Positions 24,643-33,254 of a stretch of DNA of 64,000 bases are shown here, one piece after another. The DNA is taken from contig NZ_CP107958.1 of NCBI RefSeq assembly GCF_036075115.1, forward strand, positions 1,054,001-1,118,000, written 5' to 3'. The DNA is from Streptomyces sp. NBC_00377. Lineage in GTDB: Bacteria; Actinomycetota; Actinomycetes; Streptomycetales; Streptomycetaceae. Each line of letters starts with the position of its first letter. Positions within the stretch are counted from its first letter, which is position 1. The notes below the pieces were generated by a model. It was not told the origin of the DNA. It ran no database searches and was given only the letters and a program-made list of their open reading frames with translations. The position numbers and the translations under genes were made by a program.

Positions 24643-26658
24643 CTAGCGGGGGCCGCCGCCGAATCCGGAGCCGTAGCCGCCGTACCCGTAACCGCCGTAA
24701 CCGCCGTACCCGTAGCCAGGGCCGTATCCGGGGCCGCCGGACGACCCCGGCTGGGTGCCCCACGAGCAGGAGGAGGAGGGCGAGCACGAGGTGGGGTTCG
24801 AGCCGGAAGAGCTCGTCGGGCCGGTGCTCGGGGCGGAGGACCGGGTCGGTGCGGGCGCCGGGGGCTTCGCGGCCTTGGGCGTGGCGGCCGGGGCCGGGGT
24901 GCCCGAGGGGGTGCTGTCCACGCCCCAGTTGACGAACTCCATCTGCGGATCGGGCTGCGAGGTGTCGATCACCCAGCGCTGGGCGGCGCTGTCCACCCGG
25001 TTCTTCAGGACGAGGGCGCCCGATCCGTCGGTGGCGGCGGGCGCCAGCGCCAGGTTCTGGCCCGAACGCGGGACGAGCGTGCCCTGGAGCGTGAAGTCGT
25101 ACCGGACGTTCCTGGGGTCGGGCTGGGAGGCGCCCGCGCAGGGAGCCAGCCGTACCGAGAAGCCGAGGTGGGAGTCGAGGCACAGGTCGGTGTCGGCGGC
25201 GCTGCGCACCAGCCCGTCCGGTTCGTAGGACCACTGCTGGCCGACCGCCGAGGAACAGGTGGCCAGTTCCGTCTCGGCGCCGCTGACGGGCTTGGTGCCG
25301 ACGACGCCGATGCACAGCCCGGAGGCCACGTTGTGCAGCCGGCCGCGCAGGATGCCCTGGGCGCCGTCCTCGGCGCCGACCCACGAGGGGTCGGCGGTGG
25401 CCGTGTCCGTCCCGGGGGCCTCGGTCCCGGCCGTCCCGTCGCCCGCGGTCGTGGCGGTGCCGTCCCCGGAGTCGACGGCCACCCACACGGCGAGCGGCAG
25501 GACGATCAGCCCGCTCACGGTCAGGACGGCGGCGGCGAGGTTGCGGCGGCGGGCGCGGCGGGCCGCCTTCTGGGCCGAGCGGCTCGAGCCGGGGCGGGCG
25601 TCGCCGCCGGGCACGGACCCGGGCGCCGAACCGGTGCGGAAGGCCGCTTGGCCCCGCGATCCGAGGCGGGAGAGCGCCCCTGCCCGCAGACCGGCGCGGG
25701 AGAGCGCGCCGGCCGCCGGTCCGGTGCCGGGCGTCGTGGGTCCGGGAGCCGCGGGTGCGGGGGTGACGTCGGTGAACGCCTCGCCCGAGTAGCTCCGGCG
25801 CTGTTCCGCGGGGGCTTCGACGGGTTCGCCGTCGCCCGCCATCCTGAGCTCCACGTAGGCCCCGGCGGCCCAGCCCAGGACGCCCTCGGCCAGAGCCGCG
25901 CCGAGCAGGCCCTCGAACTGCCGCAACTGGTCGGCGGTGTGGAAGCAGTGCCGGCACTGCTCCAGGTGGGCGCGCAGGTCCGGGTCGAGGTCGGCGCCGC
26001 CGCGGCGGCAGGTGACGTCCAGCAGCCGGTCGTAGCGGTGGCAGTCGTCGTCGGTGGCGAGTTCGCGGTGTACCTGAAGGGTCTCTTCGCGCAGCCGCTC
26101 ACGGGCCCGGGGCAGTTCGGCCCGGGCGCCCTCCTCCTCAAGGCCCAGCAGTCCCGCCGGGACAGCCAGGGGCTCGGCCTCGACCTCGGTGTGCCAGAGC
26201 AGGCAGCGGGCCGACTGCGGCAGCCTCTGGAACGCCCGGGACAGGATGCGCCGGTTCAGCGGGGGCAGCAGCCGGGCGGCCGCGTCGCGCTCCTGGCCCT
26301 CGGAGCGCAGCGCCGGGTGCAGCAGGTCACGGCGGCCGTCGGTGTCCCATTCGCCGGCGATGCGGCGCACGGTGACCAGCAGATGGGGGCGCCACGCGGC
26401 CGTCGGGCCGTTCTGCCGCAGGCTCTCGCCGAACAGCCGGGTGAAGGCGGCCGTGGTCAGCATGCCCGCCGCGCGCTCGCCGTCGGTGCACAGCCGTGCG
26501 TAGGCGAAGGCGGCCGCCCAATGGCGGTCCAGCAGCTCACCGACGGGATGCAGTGCGGGAGACGCCCCCGTCCACTTCTTCAGCTCGGTGCTCAGCTGTT
26601 CGTCCGTCGCGTCGAAGCGGCGCGCCGAAGGGGAATTCGACAGGCCTGCGTCATTCAC
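24643..26658 (-). CDS. Second sigma-like/zinc-finger/ricin membrane protein, Gly-Tyr-rich tail
   Basis: Paralogue of the protein at 14058-15692, 671 residues. Sigma region-2-like about 15-105, region-4-like about 135-190 (LPQSARCLLWHTEVEAE, AGLLGLEEEGA), zinc-finger motif H231-x3-C235-x2-C238 (RAHLEQCRHC), a long Ala/Gly/Pro linker, basic RRARRR before a membrane helix at about 374-395, then a ricin B-type trefoil (LCIGVVG, QQWSYEPDGLVRS, LCLDSH, QRWVIDT). It ends with a Ser/Pro-rich stretch with Cys and a Gly/Tyr-repeat tail (YGYGGYGGYGYGGYG), which the other copy lacks. GTG 26658 is chosen for AAGGA nine bases upstream, the same layout as in the paralogue; ATG codons at 26667-26697 are alternatives. 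Function unproven. Confidence 0.75.
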   Translation of the reverse strand: MNDAGLSNSPSARRFDATDEQLSTELKKWTGASPALHPVGELLDRHWAAAFAYARLCTDGERAAGMLTTAAFTRLFGESLRQNGPTAAWRPHLLVTVRRIAGEWDTDGRRDLLHPALRSEGQERDAAARLLPPLNRRILSRAFQRLPQSARCLLWHTEVEAEPLAVPAGLLGLEEEGARAELPRARERLREETLQVHRELATDDDCHRYDRLLDVTCRRGGADLDPDLRAHLEQCRHCFHTADQLRQFEGLLGAALAEGVLGWAAGAYVELRMAGDGEPVEAPAEQRRSYSGEAFTDVTPAPAAPGPTTPGTGPAAGALSRAGLRAGALSRLGSRGQAAFRTGSAPGSVPGGDARPGSSRSAQKAARRARRRNLAAAVLTVSGLIVLPLAVWVAVDSGDGTATTAGDGTAGTEAPGTDTATADPSWVGAEDGAQGILRGRLHNVASGLCIGVVGTKPVSGAETELATCSSAVGQQWSYEPDGLVRSAADTDLCLDSHLGFSVRLAPCAGASQPDPRNVRYDFTLQGTLVPRSGQNLALAPAATDGSGALVLKNRVDSAAQRWVIDTSQPDPQMEFVNWGVDSTPSGTPAPAATPKAAKPPAPAPTRSSAPSTGPTSSSGSNPTSCSPSSSCSWGTQPGSSGGPGYGPGYGYGGYGGYGYGGYGSGFGGGPR

Positions 26659-27281
26659 GGTCTGCATTCCTTCCGGGGCATGCGGCATAAAGTCCATACC
26701 GTCGGGTATGCGATCCCGCCCACGAAGCGGGATCGACTCGCACGGGGTTCGGCACCTCTGACGTCCGCGGGGGGACCGCTCTTTTGAAGCGTGGGGGGTG
26801 TGAACGGGAGGCGTCTCGTGCGCACAGGGGGAAAGCGTTGTCCGTGCGCCGACAAGGCACACCTTCGCACAGCCGGACCAGGAGGAACAAGAGATCTCGC
26901 GGTTTCGTGCATTGCGGCCGACACAGATAATTTTGACGAAACGTCAACCACCGAACACCCTGTGGGGTGGTCACTGTATCGGTGTCCCCTTTGGTGCCCC
27001 TTTCGAGGCGGCTTTCGTGCCGGTAATTGCCGCGCACATTCCGTCGCCGTACCACGAGCCCCTGCCGAAGTGACCGACCGCCACCCGGTCCGGGCGGCCG
27101 GCGAGGGTGCGGGGCCCTGCGGTACCGGGTGCGGGCCTAGGGCTGTCCAGCTCCGCCAACTCCTTTTCGGTCAGCGCCAGTTCGGTGGAGGTTACGTGGG
27201 CGCGGCCGGGCGGGCGGGACCGTGCCGGCGGCTGCCCCGGGGCGACGCGGCGGCGTCATCGTACGGCCGGCCTGATCCCGC
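26659..27281. other. Intergenic region between two leftward genes
   Basis: No gene could be supported. The centre (about 26880-27000) is low in GC for this genome and contains a perfect palindrome TTGACG-AAA-CGTCAA at 26933-26947. The left end should carry the promoter of the sigma-like/ricin gene; the right end lies after the flavoprotein gene. Confidence 0.5.
26933..26947. promoter_or_regulatory. Palindrome TTGACGAAACGTCAA
   Basis: Perfect 15-base inverted repeat with a three-base centre in a low-GC patch about 275 bases upstream of the ricin-type gene. Either half also resembles a -35 hexamer. Operator role is a guess. Confidence 0.35.
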
Positions 27282-27797
27282 TCATCCGATCAGGTCCAGC
27301 GCCCGCTCCCACCCGAACTCCTCCCCCTGATCCCGGTCGTACGGATACCCGAACCGGACTCCCATGGCGCGCAGGCGTATCAGACTGTCCCGGTAGGCGG
27401 GGTGGCCCGCGAGGGTCTCGTTGACACAGGGCAGCACCCCGAGGGGGATGCCGAGTCCGGAGACCTCGCACAGGGTGCCCAGGGCCAGGGTGTCGGCGAT
27501 GCCCGCGGCCCACTTGTTGACGGTGTTGAAGGTGGCCGGGGCGACGACGACCGCGTCCGGTTCCGGGAACGGCCGCGGCTCGCCGGGGCGCCGCCAGGCG
27601 GACCGGATCGGGCGCCCGGTCTGCGCCTCGACCGCGGCGGTGTCGAAGAAACCGTTCATGGCGTGCGGGGTCGCGATGACTCCCACCTGCCACTCCCGCT
27701 CCTGGGCGGCGGTGATCAGCCTGCCGACGTCCGCGGCGATACCGGCGGCGCAGACGACGACGTAGAGGAAGGGCGGCTGTTCGTCCTGTTCGGTCAC
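27282..27797 (-). CDS. HFCD-type flavoprotein
   Basis: A 171-residue Rossmann-like protein of the flavoprotein family that includes phosphopantothenoylcysteine decarboxylase and lantibiotic-type cysteine decarboxylases. Seen are the N-terminal strand YVVVCAAGIAADVGRLITAA, a His followed by Asn in TPHAMNGFF, and the FMN-binding PATFNTVNKWAAGIADTLAL segment near residues 88-107, characteristic of the family (P-A-T-x-N-T). It begins nine bases after the ferredoxin gene, itself overlapping the P450 gene, so it seems to be the last gene of that operon. It is not a ferredoxin reductase. It may decarboxylate or modify the P450 product, or simply be co-transcribed. Confidence 0.82.
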   Translation of the reverse strand: MTEQDEQPPFLYVVVCAAGIAADVGRLITAAQEREWQVGVIATPHAMNGFFDTAAVEAQTGRPIRSAWRRPGEPRPFPEPDAVVVAPATFNTVNKWAAGIADTLALGTLCEVSGLGIPLGVLPCVNETLAGHPAYRDSLIRLRAMGVRFGYPYDRDQGEEFGWERALDLIG

Positions 27798-27806
27798 CCG
27801 GGCACC

Positions 27807-28022
27807 CTACTCAAGCGGGCCGGACACCTTGATCGCGCCGACCGGACAGGCCCGCGCGGCTTCCCGGACCATCGGGTCGCCGCCGCCGTCCTCCCGGCCG
27901 GGCAGAAGCGCGCTGAAGCCGTCGTCGTCCTGGGTGAAGACGCCCGGGGCGGCCAGGGCGCACTGACCGGAGCCGATGCAGACGTCCGTTTTGATGTCGA
28001 TGTGCACCCCGGCCGCCCTCAC
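27807..28022 (-). CDS. [3Fe-4S]-type ferredoxin
   Basis: A 71-residue electron carrier for the P450 encoded just upstream. Cluster ligands fit the single-cluster pattern: CIGSGQC (C-x5-C, the middle Cys of a normal C-x2-C-x2-C replaced) and the distal ACPVGAI, which is the [3Fe-4S] arrangement of Streptomyces P450 ferredoxins. The GTG at 28022 is used since it overlaps the P450 stop by four bases, the usual coupling for this gene pair; GTG 28007 is an alternative that would give 66 residues. Cytoplasmic. A ferredoxin reductase is not encoded here and would be supplied from elsewhere. Confidence 0.92.
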   Translation of the reverse strand: MRAAGVHIDIKTDVCIGSGQCALAAPGVFTQDDDGFSALLPGREDGGGDPMVREAARACPVGAIKVSGPLE

Positions 28023-29263
28023 CAGGTCACCGGGAGTTCCAGCATCCCCTGGATCGTGTCGCCCGGTTTCCAGCGGACCTCTTCGGCCGGCACCGCCAGC
28101 CGCAGACCGGGAAGGCGCGCGAGGAGGGTGCCCAGGGCGATATCCAGCTCCGCGCGCGCCAGGTTCTGGCCGAGGCACTGGTGGACGCCGAAGCCGAACG
28201 CCACGTGGTGGCGGGCGGAGCGGTGCCAGTCGAGGGTGTCCGGTGCGGGGTAGGCGCTCTCGTCGCGGTTGATGACCGAGGTCGCGAAGACCACGCCCTC
28301 CCCCGCCCGGATCGTCGTCCCGGCCACCTCGATGTCCTCGGTGGCCTGCCGCAGCAGCCCGTCCGCGATGGACAGCATCCGCATCAGTTCCTCGACGGCG
28401 GCCGGCAACTGCGAGGGGTCGGCGCGCAGCTCGGCCAGCCGTTCGGGGTGCTGGAGCAGGGTGTAGGTGCCCAGCGAGATCATGTTGGCGGTCGTCTCGT
28501 GGCCCGCGACCAGCAGGATGGTGGCCAGCGCGACCGCCTCCTCCCGGTCCATCGAGCCCTCGCGCACCTGTTCGTGGACCAGGGTGTCGAGAACAGTGTC
28601 GCGGGACGGCGCCGCCGGCTTCCGGTCGATCAGCGCGCCGAGATAGGCGTCGAGCCGGTCGCGCGCGTCGCTCGCCTCCTCGGGCACCCGGCTGCGCAGC
28701 AGCCGCCGCGACTGCTCCTCGAAGAACTCGTGGTCGGCGTACGGGACGCCGAGCAGTTCACAGATCACCGTGGACGGTACGGGCAGCGCGAAGGCGTTCA
28801 CCAACTCCGCGGGCGGCCCCTGGGCGAGCATCGCGTCGATCCGCTCGTCCACGATCCGCTGGATGGCGGGGCGCAGGGCGGTGGCGCGCTTGAGGGTGAA
28901 GTCGGCGACCAGCAGCCGGCGCTGGGCGTGGTGTTGCGGGTCGTCGACGTTGAGCAGGGCGGCCCGGCGGTCGCGCAGCGCCGTGAAGCGGGGGGAGGTG
29001 GCCGGATACCCCGGGCGGGTGCGATCGGCCGACAGGCGGGGGTCGGCGAGCAGGTCGCGGGCCGCCTCGTGTCCGGTGACCAGCCAGGCGGTGCGGCCGT
29101 CGTAGAGGGTGACGCGGGCCAGCGGACGGGAGGCGCGCAGGGGGTCGTAGGCGGCGGGCGGCCGGTAGGGACAGGTGCGGTCCTGCGGGAAGGCGACAGG
29201 ACCCGGAACCGGCCCGCGCGCCGCCTCCCTGGTCTCCGGAGTCGTGTCCGTCGTGTCTGTCAT
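28019..29263 (-). CDS. Cytochrome P450, CYP105-like
   Basis: A 414-residue soluble P450 monooxygenase. Key elements: I-helix oxygen-binding [13 protein letters not shown]-helix E-x-x-R in VEELMRML, and heme-binding loop FGFGVHQCLGQNLARAEL with the thiolate Cys about 55 residues from the end. The N-terminal pattern (CPYRPPAAYDPL, LVTGHEAARDLLADPRLSAD) and the linked ferredoxin are typical of CYP105, a family of broad-specificity xenobiotic and macrolide hydroxylases. ATG 29263 has GAGG upstream. It heads an operon with the ferredoxin and a flavoprotein. A short palindrome TGCCCCGGGCA lies 46 bases before the start (29310-29320) and might be an operator. Substrate unknown. Confidence 0.93.
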   Translation of the reverse strand: MTDTTDTTPETREAARGPVPGPVAFPQDRTCPYRPPAAYDPLRASRPLARVTLYDGRTAWLVTGHEAARDLLADPRLSADRTRPGYPATSPRFTALRDRRAALLNVDDPQHHAQRRLLVADFTLKRATALRPAIQRIVDERIDAMLAQGPPAELVNAFALPVPSTVICELLGVPYADHEFFEEQSRRLLRSRVPEEASDARDRLDAYLGALIDRKPAAPSRDTVLDTLVHEQVREGSMDREEAVALATILLVAGHETTANMISLGTYTLLQHPERLAELRADPSQLPAAVEELMRMLSIADGLLRQATEDIEVAGTTIRAGEGVVFATSVINRDESAYPAPDTLDWHRSARHHVAFGFGVHQCLGQNLARAELDIALGTLLARLPGLRLAVPAEEVRWKPGDTIQGMLELPVTW

Positions 29264-29574
29264 GAGTGACCTCGCAGACGAAGAGTGCGTCGTACCGCTC
29301 GCCATTAGATGCCCCGGGCACCTATGAGGCGACGCGGAGTTCGGCCAGATCGACGCATGGAGCGATACGGCCGGAACCGTCAGCTCCGAATCGCGCGTCG
29401 AGACGTCCCCGCCGAGGTGGGGCGGGAAAACAGGTTGCGGCCGCCCTGTCCTCACCAGCAGGATCCGGCCATGTCCACATGCGATGCCCTCCTGCCGCTG
29501 CCGTCCGCCGCCGCTCTTCCGGCGCGGGTGCAGCAGCAGCCCGGCGGCCCCCGGAGGCCCGACACCGCGCGACC
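29264..29574. other. Divergent intergenic region between P450 and LysE genes
   Basis: No gene seen. Holds the P450 operon promoter, with the palindrome TGCCCCGGGCA at 29310-29320, and the promoter of the exporter gene to the right. Confidence 0.4.
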
Positions 29575-30198
29575 GTGACGGCCGCGCTCGTCGCGGGCCT
29601 GGTCGCGGGCTACGGCATCGCCGTACCCGTCGGCGCGGTCGCGACCTACCTCGTCTCCCTCACCGCCCGCACGTCCCTGCGCACCGGCGTGTGCGCCGCA
29701 CTCGGCGTCGCCCTCGCGGACGGCCTCTACGCCCTGGTCGCCACGGTCGGGGGCTCCGCCGTCGCCGCCGTGCTGCGGCCGGTGCTGACACCGCTGCGCT
29801 GGGCCTCGGCAGTGGTCCTGCTGGTGCTGGCGGCCCGGGGCGCGGTGACGGCCGTACGCCAGTACCGCGCCCACCGGCTCAGCACCCGCTCCGTGCCGAC
29901 CCCGCCGGGCCCCGGCCGGGCCTTCGTCAGCCTCCTCGGCATCACCCTGCTCAATCCGACGACCGTGATCTACTTCGCCGCGCTGGTGCTCGGCACCGGC
30001 ACCACCGACTCCGCACGGCCCCTGGAGCAGGGCGTGTTCGTGGTGGCCGCCTTCCTCGCGTCCGCGAGCTGGCAGGTGACGCTCGCCGGGGGCGGGGCGC
30101 TGCTGGGGCGCGCGCTGACCGGTCACCGGGGACGGCTGGTGACGGCGCTGGTGTCCAGCACGGTGATGACGGTGCTGGCCGTACGCATGATGGCGTAG
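29575..30198 (+). CDS. LysE/RhtB-family exporter
   Basis: A 207-residue inner-membrane protein with six hydrophobic segments, the size and pattern of amino-acid or small-metabolite exporters of the LysE superfamily. The N-terminal helix [20 protein letters not shown] contains the Pro-Gly region of the family's pore motif, followed by [39 protein letters not shown] matches the conserved N-P of helix 4. GTG 29575 is set from the alignment-like start of the first helix; GGAGG at 29553-29557 is somewhat far upstream, so a start a few codons earlier is possible. It stands alone. Substrate not predictable. Confidence 0.85.
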   Translation: MTAALVAGLVAGYGIAVPVGAVATYLVSLTARTSLRTGVCAALGVALADGLYALVATVGGSAVAAVLRPVLTPLRWASAVVLLVLAARGAVTAVRQYRAHRLSTRSVPTPPGPGRAFVSLLGITLLNPTTVIYFAALVLGTGTTDSARPLEQGVFVVAAFLASASWQVTLAGGGALLGRALTGHRGRLVTALVSSTVMTVLAVRMMA

Positions 30199-30323
30199 AC
30201 ATGTCGTGCCACGCCGGGCCGCGGATGAATCTCGCGGCGGCCGGTGTTGATGGAGTGTCCGAGTCGGACGTATGTGACGCGACGGCACCACGACATGACC
30301 GTATGACGAAGGGGACGGATGCC

Positions 30324-30773
30324 ATGCCTCTCGAAGGCGAGTACGAAGCCAGCCCGACGCAGTGGGTGCGCGAACAGGTCGAGAAGTACGAGCGCTCCGG
30401 CGGCACCGAAGGGACGACACTGCTGGACACGGGAATGCCCGTCATCCTGCTGACGACCCGGGGTGCGAAGAGCGGGAAGCTCCGCAAGACGCCTCTGATG
30501 CGGGTGGAGCACGAAGGCCGGTACGCGCTGGTGGCCTCACTGGGCGGGGCGCCGAAACACCCGGTCTGGTATTTCAACGTCAAGGCCGACGCGCAGGTGG
30601 AGCTCCAGGACGGACCGCGCAAGCAGGACATGACGGCCCGTGAGGTCACCGGCGCGGAGAAGGCCGAGTGGTGGGAGCGCGCCGTCGCCGCCTATCCGCC
30701 GTACGCCGACTACCAGAAGAAGACGGACCGGGAGATCCCGGTGTTCGTCGTGGAGCCCGCAGACCTGGGCTGA
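30324..30773 (+). CDS. Deazaflavin (F420)-dependent nitroreductase-family protein
   Basis: A 149-residue split-barrel protein of the DUF385/Ddn group, which uses the deazaflavin F420 made by actinomycetes. Recognised by [20 protein letters not shown] (F420 phosphate-binding region), [20 protein letters not shown] and the C-terminal [20 protein letters not shown]. The M. tuberculosis Ddn reduces nitroimidazoles and quinones; the native reaction here is probably reduction of a quinone or enone. ATG 30324 has AAGGGGA at 30309-30315; an ATG at 30303 is less well placed. Monocistronic. Confidence 0.9.
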   Translation: MPLEGEYEASPTQWVREQVEKYERSGGTEGTTLLDTGMPVILLTTRGAKSGKLRKTPLMRVEHEGRYALVASLGGAPKHPVWYFNVKADAQVELQDGPRKQDMTAREVTGAEKAEWWERAVAAYPPYADYQKKTDREIPVFVVEPADLG

Positions 30774-30971
30774 GACGCCGGTGTCCGGCCGGACGCCGAA
30801 CGCGGTCCCTGGGCGGGGCTCCCGCCCGGGAGAGGGGCTGGTTCCCCGGGGAGAAAGCGGTTCGCCGGGGAAGGGCTCGTTCCGCCGAGGTGGAACGGGC
30901 CCCTCCGGGGAGTCCGTAGAAAAATCTGTTCCGGGGTGCGCATGACCGTGCCCGCACCGGGCAACCGACAG

Positions 30972-32078
30972 TCAGGCCCCGCCGCGTTCCCCCGTCGCGG
31001 CGGGGCTTCCCCCTGCCTCGCGCGCGCGGCGGTCGGTCACGTCCAGGAAGATCTGCTCCGCCTCGGGGATCATTTCGGCGATCGAGCGCTTGATGCGCAC
31101 CGCGACGTCCTCGACCCGCTCGCTGTCCAGACCGGGCATGAGGTCGACGCTGGCCGCCACCAGGGTCGAGTCGAGGCCCATCTTCATCGTGAAGAGCGCC
31201 TCCACACTGTCGATCTCGGGCTGGGCCTCGAGCAGCGCGCGGATCCGCGCCGCCGTCTCCGGATCGGCGGCCTCGCCGATGAGCTGGTCGCGGGCCTCGC
31301 GGCCGAGCCGGTAGGCGACGTAGACGAGCAGCACGCCGATCGCCAGGGAGGCGGACGCCTCCCACACGACCTGTCCGGTCACCATGTGCAGGGCCATGCC
31401 GATCGCGGCGAGGGTGACGCCGAGCACCGCGGTGCCGTCCTCGGCGACGACGGTGCGCAGTGCGGGGTCGCGCAGGCCCACGGCGCCGCCGCCCTGCCCG
31501 CGCACCTGGTGCAGGGCCCGCAGCAGCGACGCGGCCTCGGCGAGGAAGGAGATGCCGAGAACGACCAGGCCCGCGACGTAGCCGCTCAGTTCCTCTTCGG
31601 CGCCGTTGCGCAGGGCCTCGACGCCCTGGAAGAAGGAGAAGCAGCCGCCCATCACGAAGATCCCGACGGCGGCCAGCAGCGACCAGAAGAAGCGCTCCTT
31701 GCCGTACCCGAAGGGGTGCCGTGCGTCGGCCGGGCGTCGGCTGCGGCGCAGTGCGGCGAGGAGGAACACCTCGTTGAGGCTGTCGGCCACGGAGTGCGCA
31801 GCCTCGGACAGCAGCGCGGGCGAGCCCGCGAACAGACCGCCCAGGGCCTTGGCCACGGCGATGACGAGATTGGCGGCGAGCGCCACCAGGACGGTGACGC
31901 GTGTCCTGCGGTCGGCGCTCGATTCGGTCGATCCGGCTGAGCGACCGCCTGCCCGGCGGGGTGTCTCCTCCACTGTCCGTTCGGTCCCTTCGGTCCGCTC
32001 GGCGTCCCGTTCGGTGTCCCGCTCGGCGGTCCGTTCGGCTGTCTGTTCGGCGTTCCGCCCTGAAGGTGTCCCGGTCAC
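30972..32078 (-). CDS. Cation diffusion facilitator (CDF) transporter
   Basis: A 368-residue membrane antiporter exporting divalent metal (Zn, Mn or Fe) against protons. After a charged N-terminus containing short T-E-R-x-A-E-R-like repeats come about six helices: VTVLVALAANLVIAVAKALG, then the metal-binding EAAHSVADSLNEVFL (His and Asp as site ligands), HPFGYGKERFFWSLLAAVG, typical of the SLC30A9-like branch, and an EDGTAVLGV site in helix 5. The C-terminal cytoplasmic ferredoxin-like domain (about 270-355) follows. The hairpin at 30977-31005 lies within the last codons, so termination is close to the stop. Its N-terminal repeats may be a disordered metal-sensing or spacer segment. Confidence 0.9.
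   Translation of the reverse strand: MTGTPSGRNAEQTAERTAERDTERDAERTEGTERTVEETPRRAGGRSAGSTESSADRRTRVTVLVALAANLVIAVAKALGGLFAGSPALLSEAAHSVADSLNEVFLLAALRRSRRPADARHPFGYGKERFFWSLLAAVGIFVMGGCFSFFQGVEALRNGAEEELSGYVAGLVVLGISFLAEAASLLRALHQVRGQGGGAVGLRDPALRTVVAEDGTAVLGVTLAAIGMALHMVTGQVVWEASASLAIGVLLVYVAYRLGREARDQLIGEAADPETAARIRALLEAQPEIDSVEALFTMKMGLDSTLVAASVDLMPGLDSERVEDVAVRIKRSIAEMIPEAEQIFLDVTDRRAREAGGSPAATGERGGA
30977..31005 (-). terminator. Hairpin overlapping the 3' end of the CDF gene
   Basis: Ten-bp perfect stem CCCCGCCGCG / CGCGGCGGGG inside the last codons of the leftward CDF gene. Confidence 0.5.
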
Positions 32079-32188
32079 CTACGCCGACTGCCCCGGCCTT
32101 TCGAGCTCATTCCGTGCCGTCGGCCGAAATCGGGGAACGCGTTGAGCAGGAAAGGCACGAGAACGCGCGAAGGCCGACGGGAGGAACC

Positions 32189-33247
32189 ATGAGCGACGAC
32201 GGGGGCGGCGGCGAGGGCAACAGCGCCTACGGGCATCGGGCGTTCGAGCGGTCCAGGAGCCACTTCACCGACCGGATCACCGCGGACGGCCGCGACGGCT
32301 GGCCCGTGACGGCCGGCCGCTACCGTCTGGTGGTCAGCCGGGCCTGTCCGTGGGCGAGCCGGGCGGTGATCTCCCGGCGGCTGCTCGGCCTGGAGGACGC
32401 GCTGCCGATGGCGATCGCCGATCCGGTCCAGGACGACCGCAGCTGGCGCTTCACCCTCGATCCGGACGGCCGGGATCCGGTCCTCGGCATCCGGTATCTC
32501 GCGGAGGCGTACGAGCGCCGGGAACCCGGCCACCCGGGCGGCGTCAGCGTGCCGGCCGTCGTGGACGTACCCGGCGGCGCGCTGGTGACCAACGACTACC
32601 AGCGGCTCACCCTGGACCTCGCCACCGAGTGGACGGCTCTGCACCGCCCCGGCGCCCCCGATCTCTACCCCGGTCCGCTGCGCGACGAGATCGACGCGGT
32701 CATGGCCGACGTGTACGAGGACGTCAACAACGGGGTGTACCGGGCGGGGTTCGCCACTGAGCAGGGCGAGTACGAGGAGGCCTGTGCGGGTGTGTTCCGG
32801 CGGCTGGACCTGCTGACGTCCCGACTGGCCCGGCAGCGCTATCTGGTGGGCGACACGATCACCGAGGCGGACATCCGGCTGTTCACCACCCTGGTGCGTT
32901 TCGACGCCGTCTATCACGGCCACTTCAAGTGCAACCGCTGGAAGCTGACCGAGAACCCGGTCCTCTGGGCGTACGCCCGTGATCTCTTCCAGACGCCCGG
33001 CTTCGGCGACACCGTCGACTTCGACCACATCAAGCGGCACTACTACCAGGTGCACAGCGGTATCAACCCGACCGGGATCGTCCCCCTCGGCCCGGACCTC
33101 GCCGGCTGGTGCACACCTCATCAGCGCGGGGAACTCGGCGGCCGTCCGTTCGGCGCCGGGACTCCGCCCGGTCCGGTCCGCGCCGACGAGGAGGTTCCGG
33201 CGCCGGGCCGCCCCGGCAACCCTGTTCACGCAACACCGAAGGAGTGA
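32189..33247 (+). CDS. Glutathionyl-hydroquinone reductase-like (GST superfamily) protein
   Basis: A 352-residue cytoplasmic protein of the YqjG/Xi-class GST group. The thioredoxin-like N-domain carries the catalytic Cys in SRACPWASRAVI; the substrate tyrosines and C-domain are in VYEDVNNGVYRAGFA, RYLVGDTITEADIRLFTTL and FDHIKRHYYQVHSGINPTGI, all hallmarks of the family. In glutathione-using bacteria it removes glutathione from glutathionyl-hydroquinones. Actinomycetes use mycothiol, so the thiol acted on here is probably mycothiol; that is inference. ATG 32189 has GGGAGGA upstream. Its C-terminal 40 residues are Pro/Gly-rich and likely disordered. A DUF4235 gene follows after seven bases. 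Confidence 0.87.
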   Translation: MSDDGGGGEGNSAYGHRAFERSRSHFTDRITADGRDGWPVTAGRYRLVVSRACPWASRAVISRRLLGLEDALPMAIADPVQDDRSWRFTLDPDGRDPVLGIRYLAEAYERREPGHPGGVSVPAVVDVPGGALVTNDYQRLTLDLATEWTALHRPGAPDLYPGPLRDEIDAVMADVYEDVNNGVYRAGFATEQGEYEEACAGVFRRLDLLTSRLARQRYLVGDTITEADIRLFTTLVRFDAVYHGHFKCNRWKLTENPVLWAYARDLFQTPGFGDTVDFDHIKRHYYQVHSGINPTGIVPLGPDLAGWCTPHQRGELGGRPFGAGTPPGPVRADEEVPAPGRPGNPVHATPKE

Positions 33248-33254
33248 GACACAC

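Noticed and set aside
26655..27280. Small genes in the gap left of the flavoprotein gene
   Set aside because: Open frames of 60-180 codons exist, but codon use is not that of neighbours and none has a ribosome binding site.
28770..29105. Rightward frame inside the P450 gene
   Set aside because: Shadow of the P450 in a high-GC genome; no family or start evidence.
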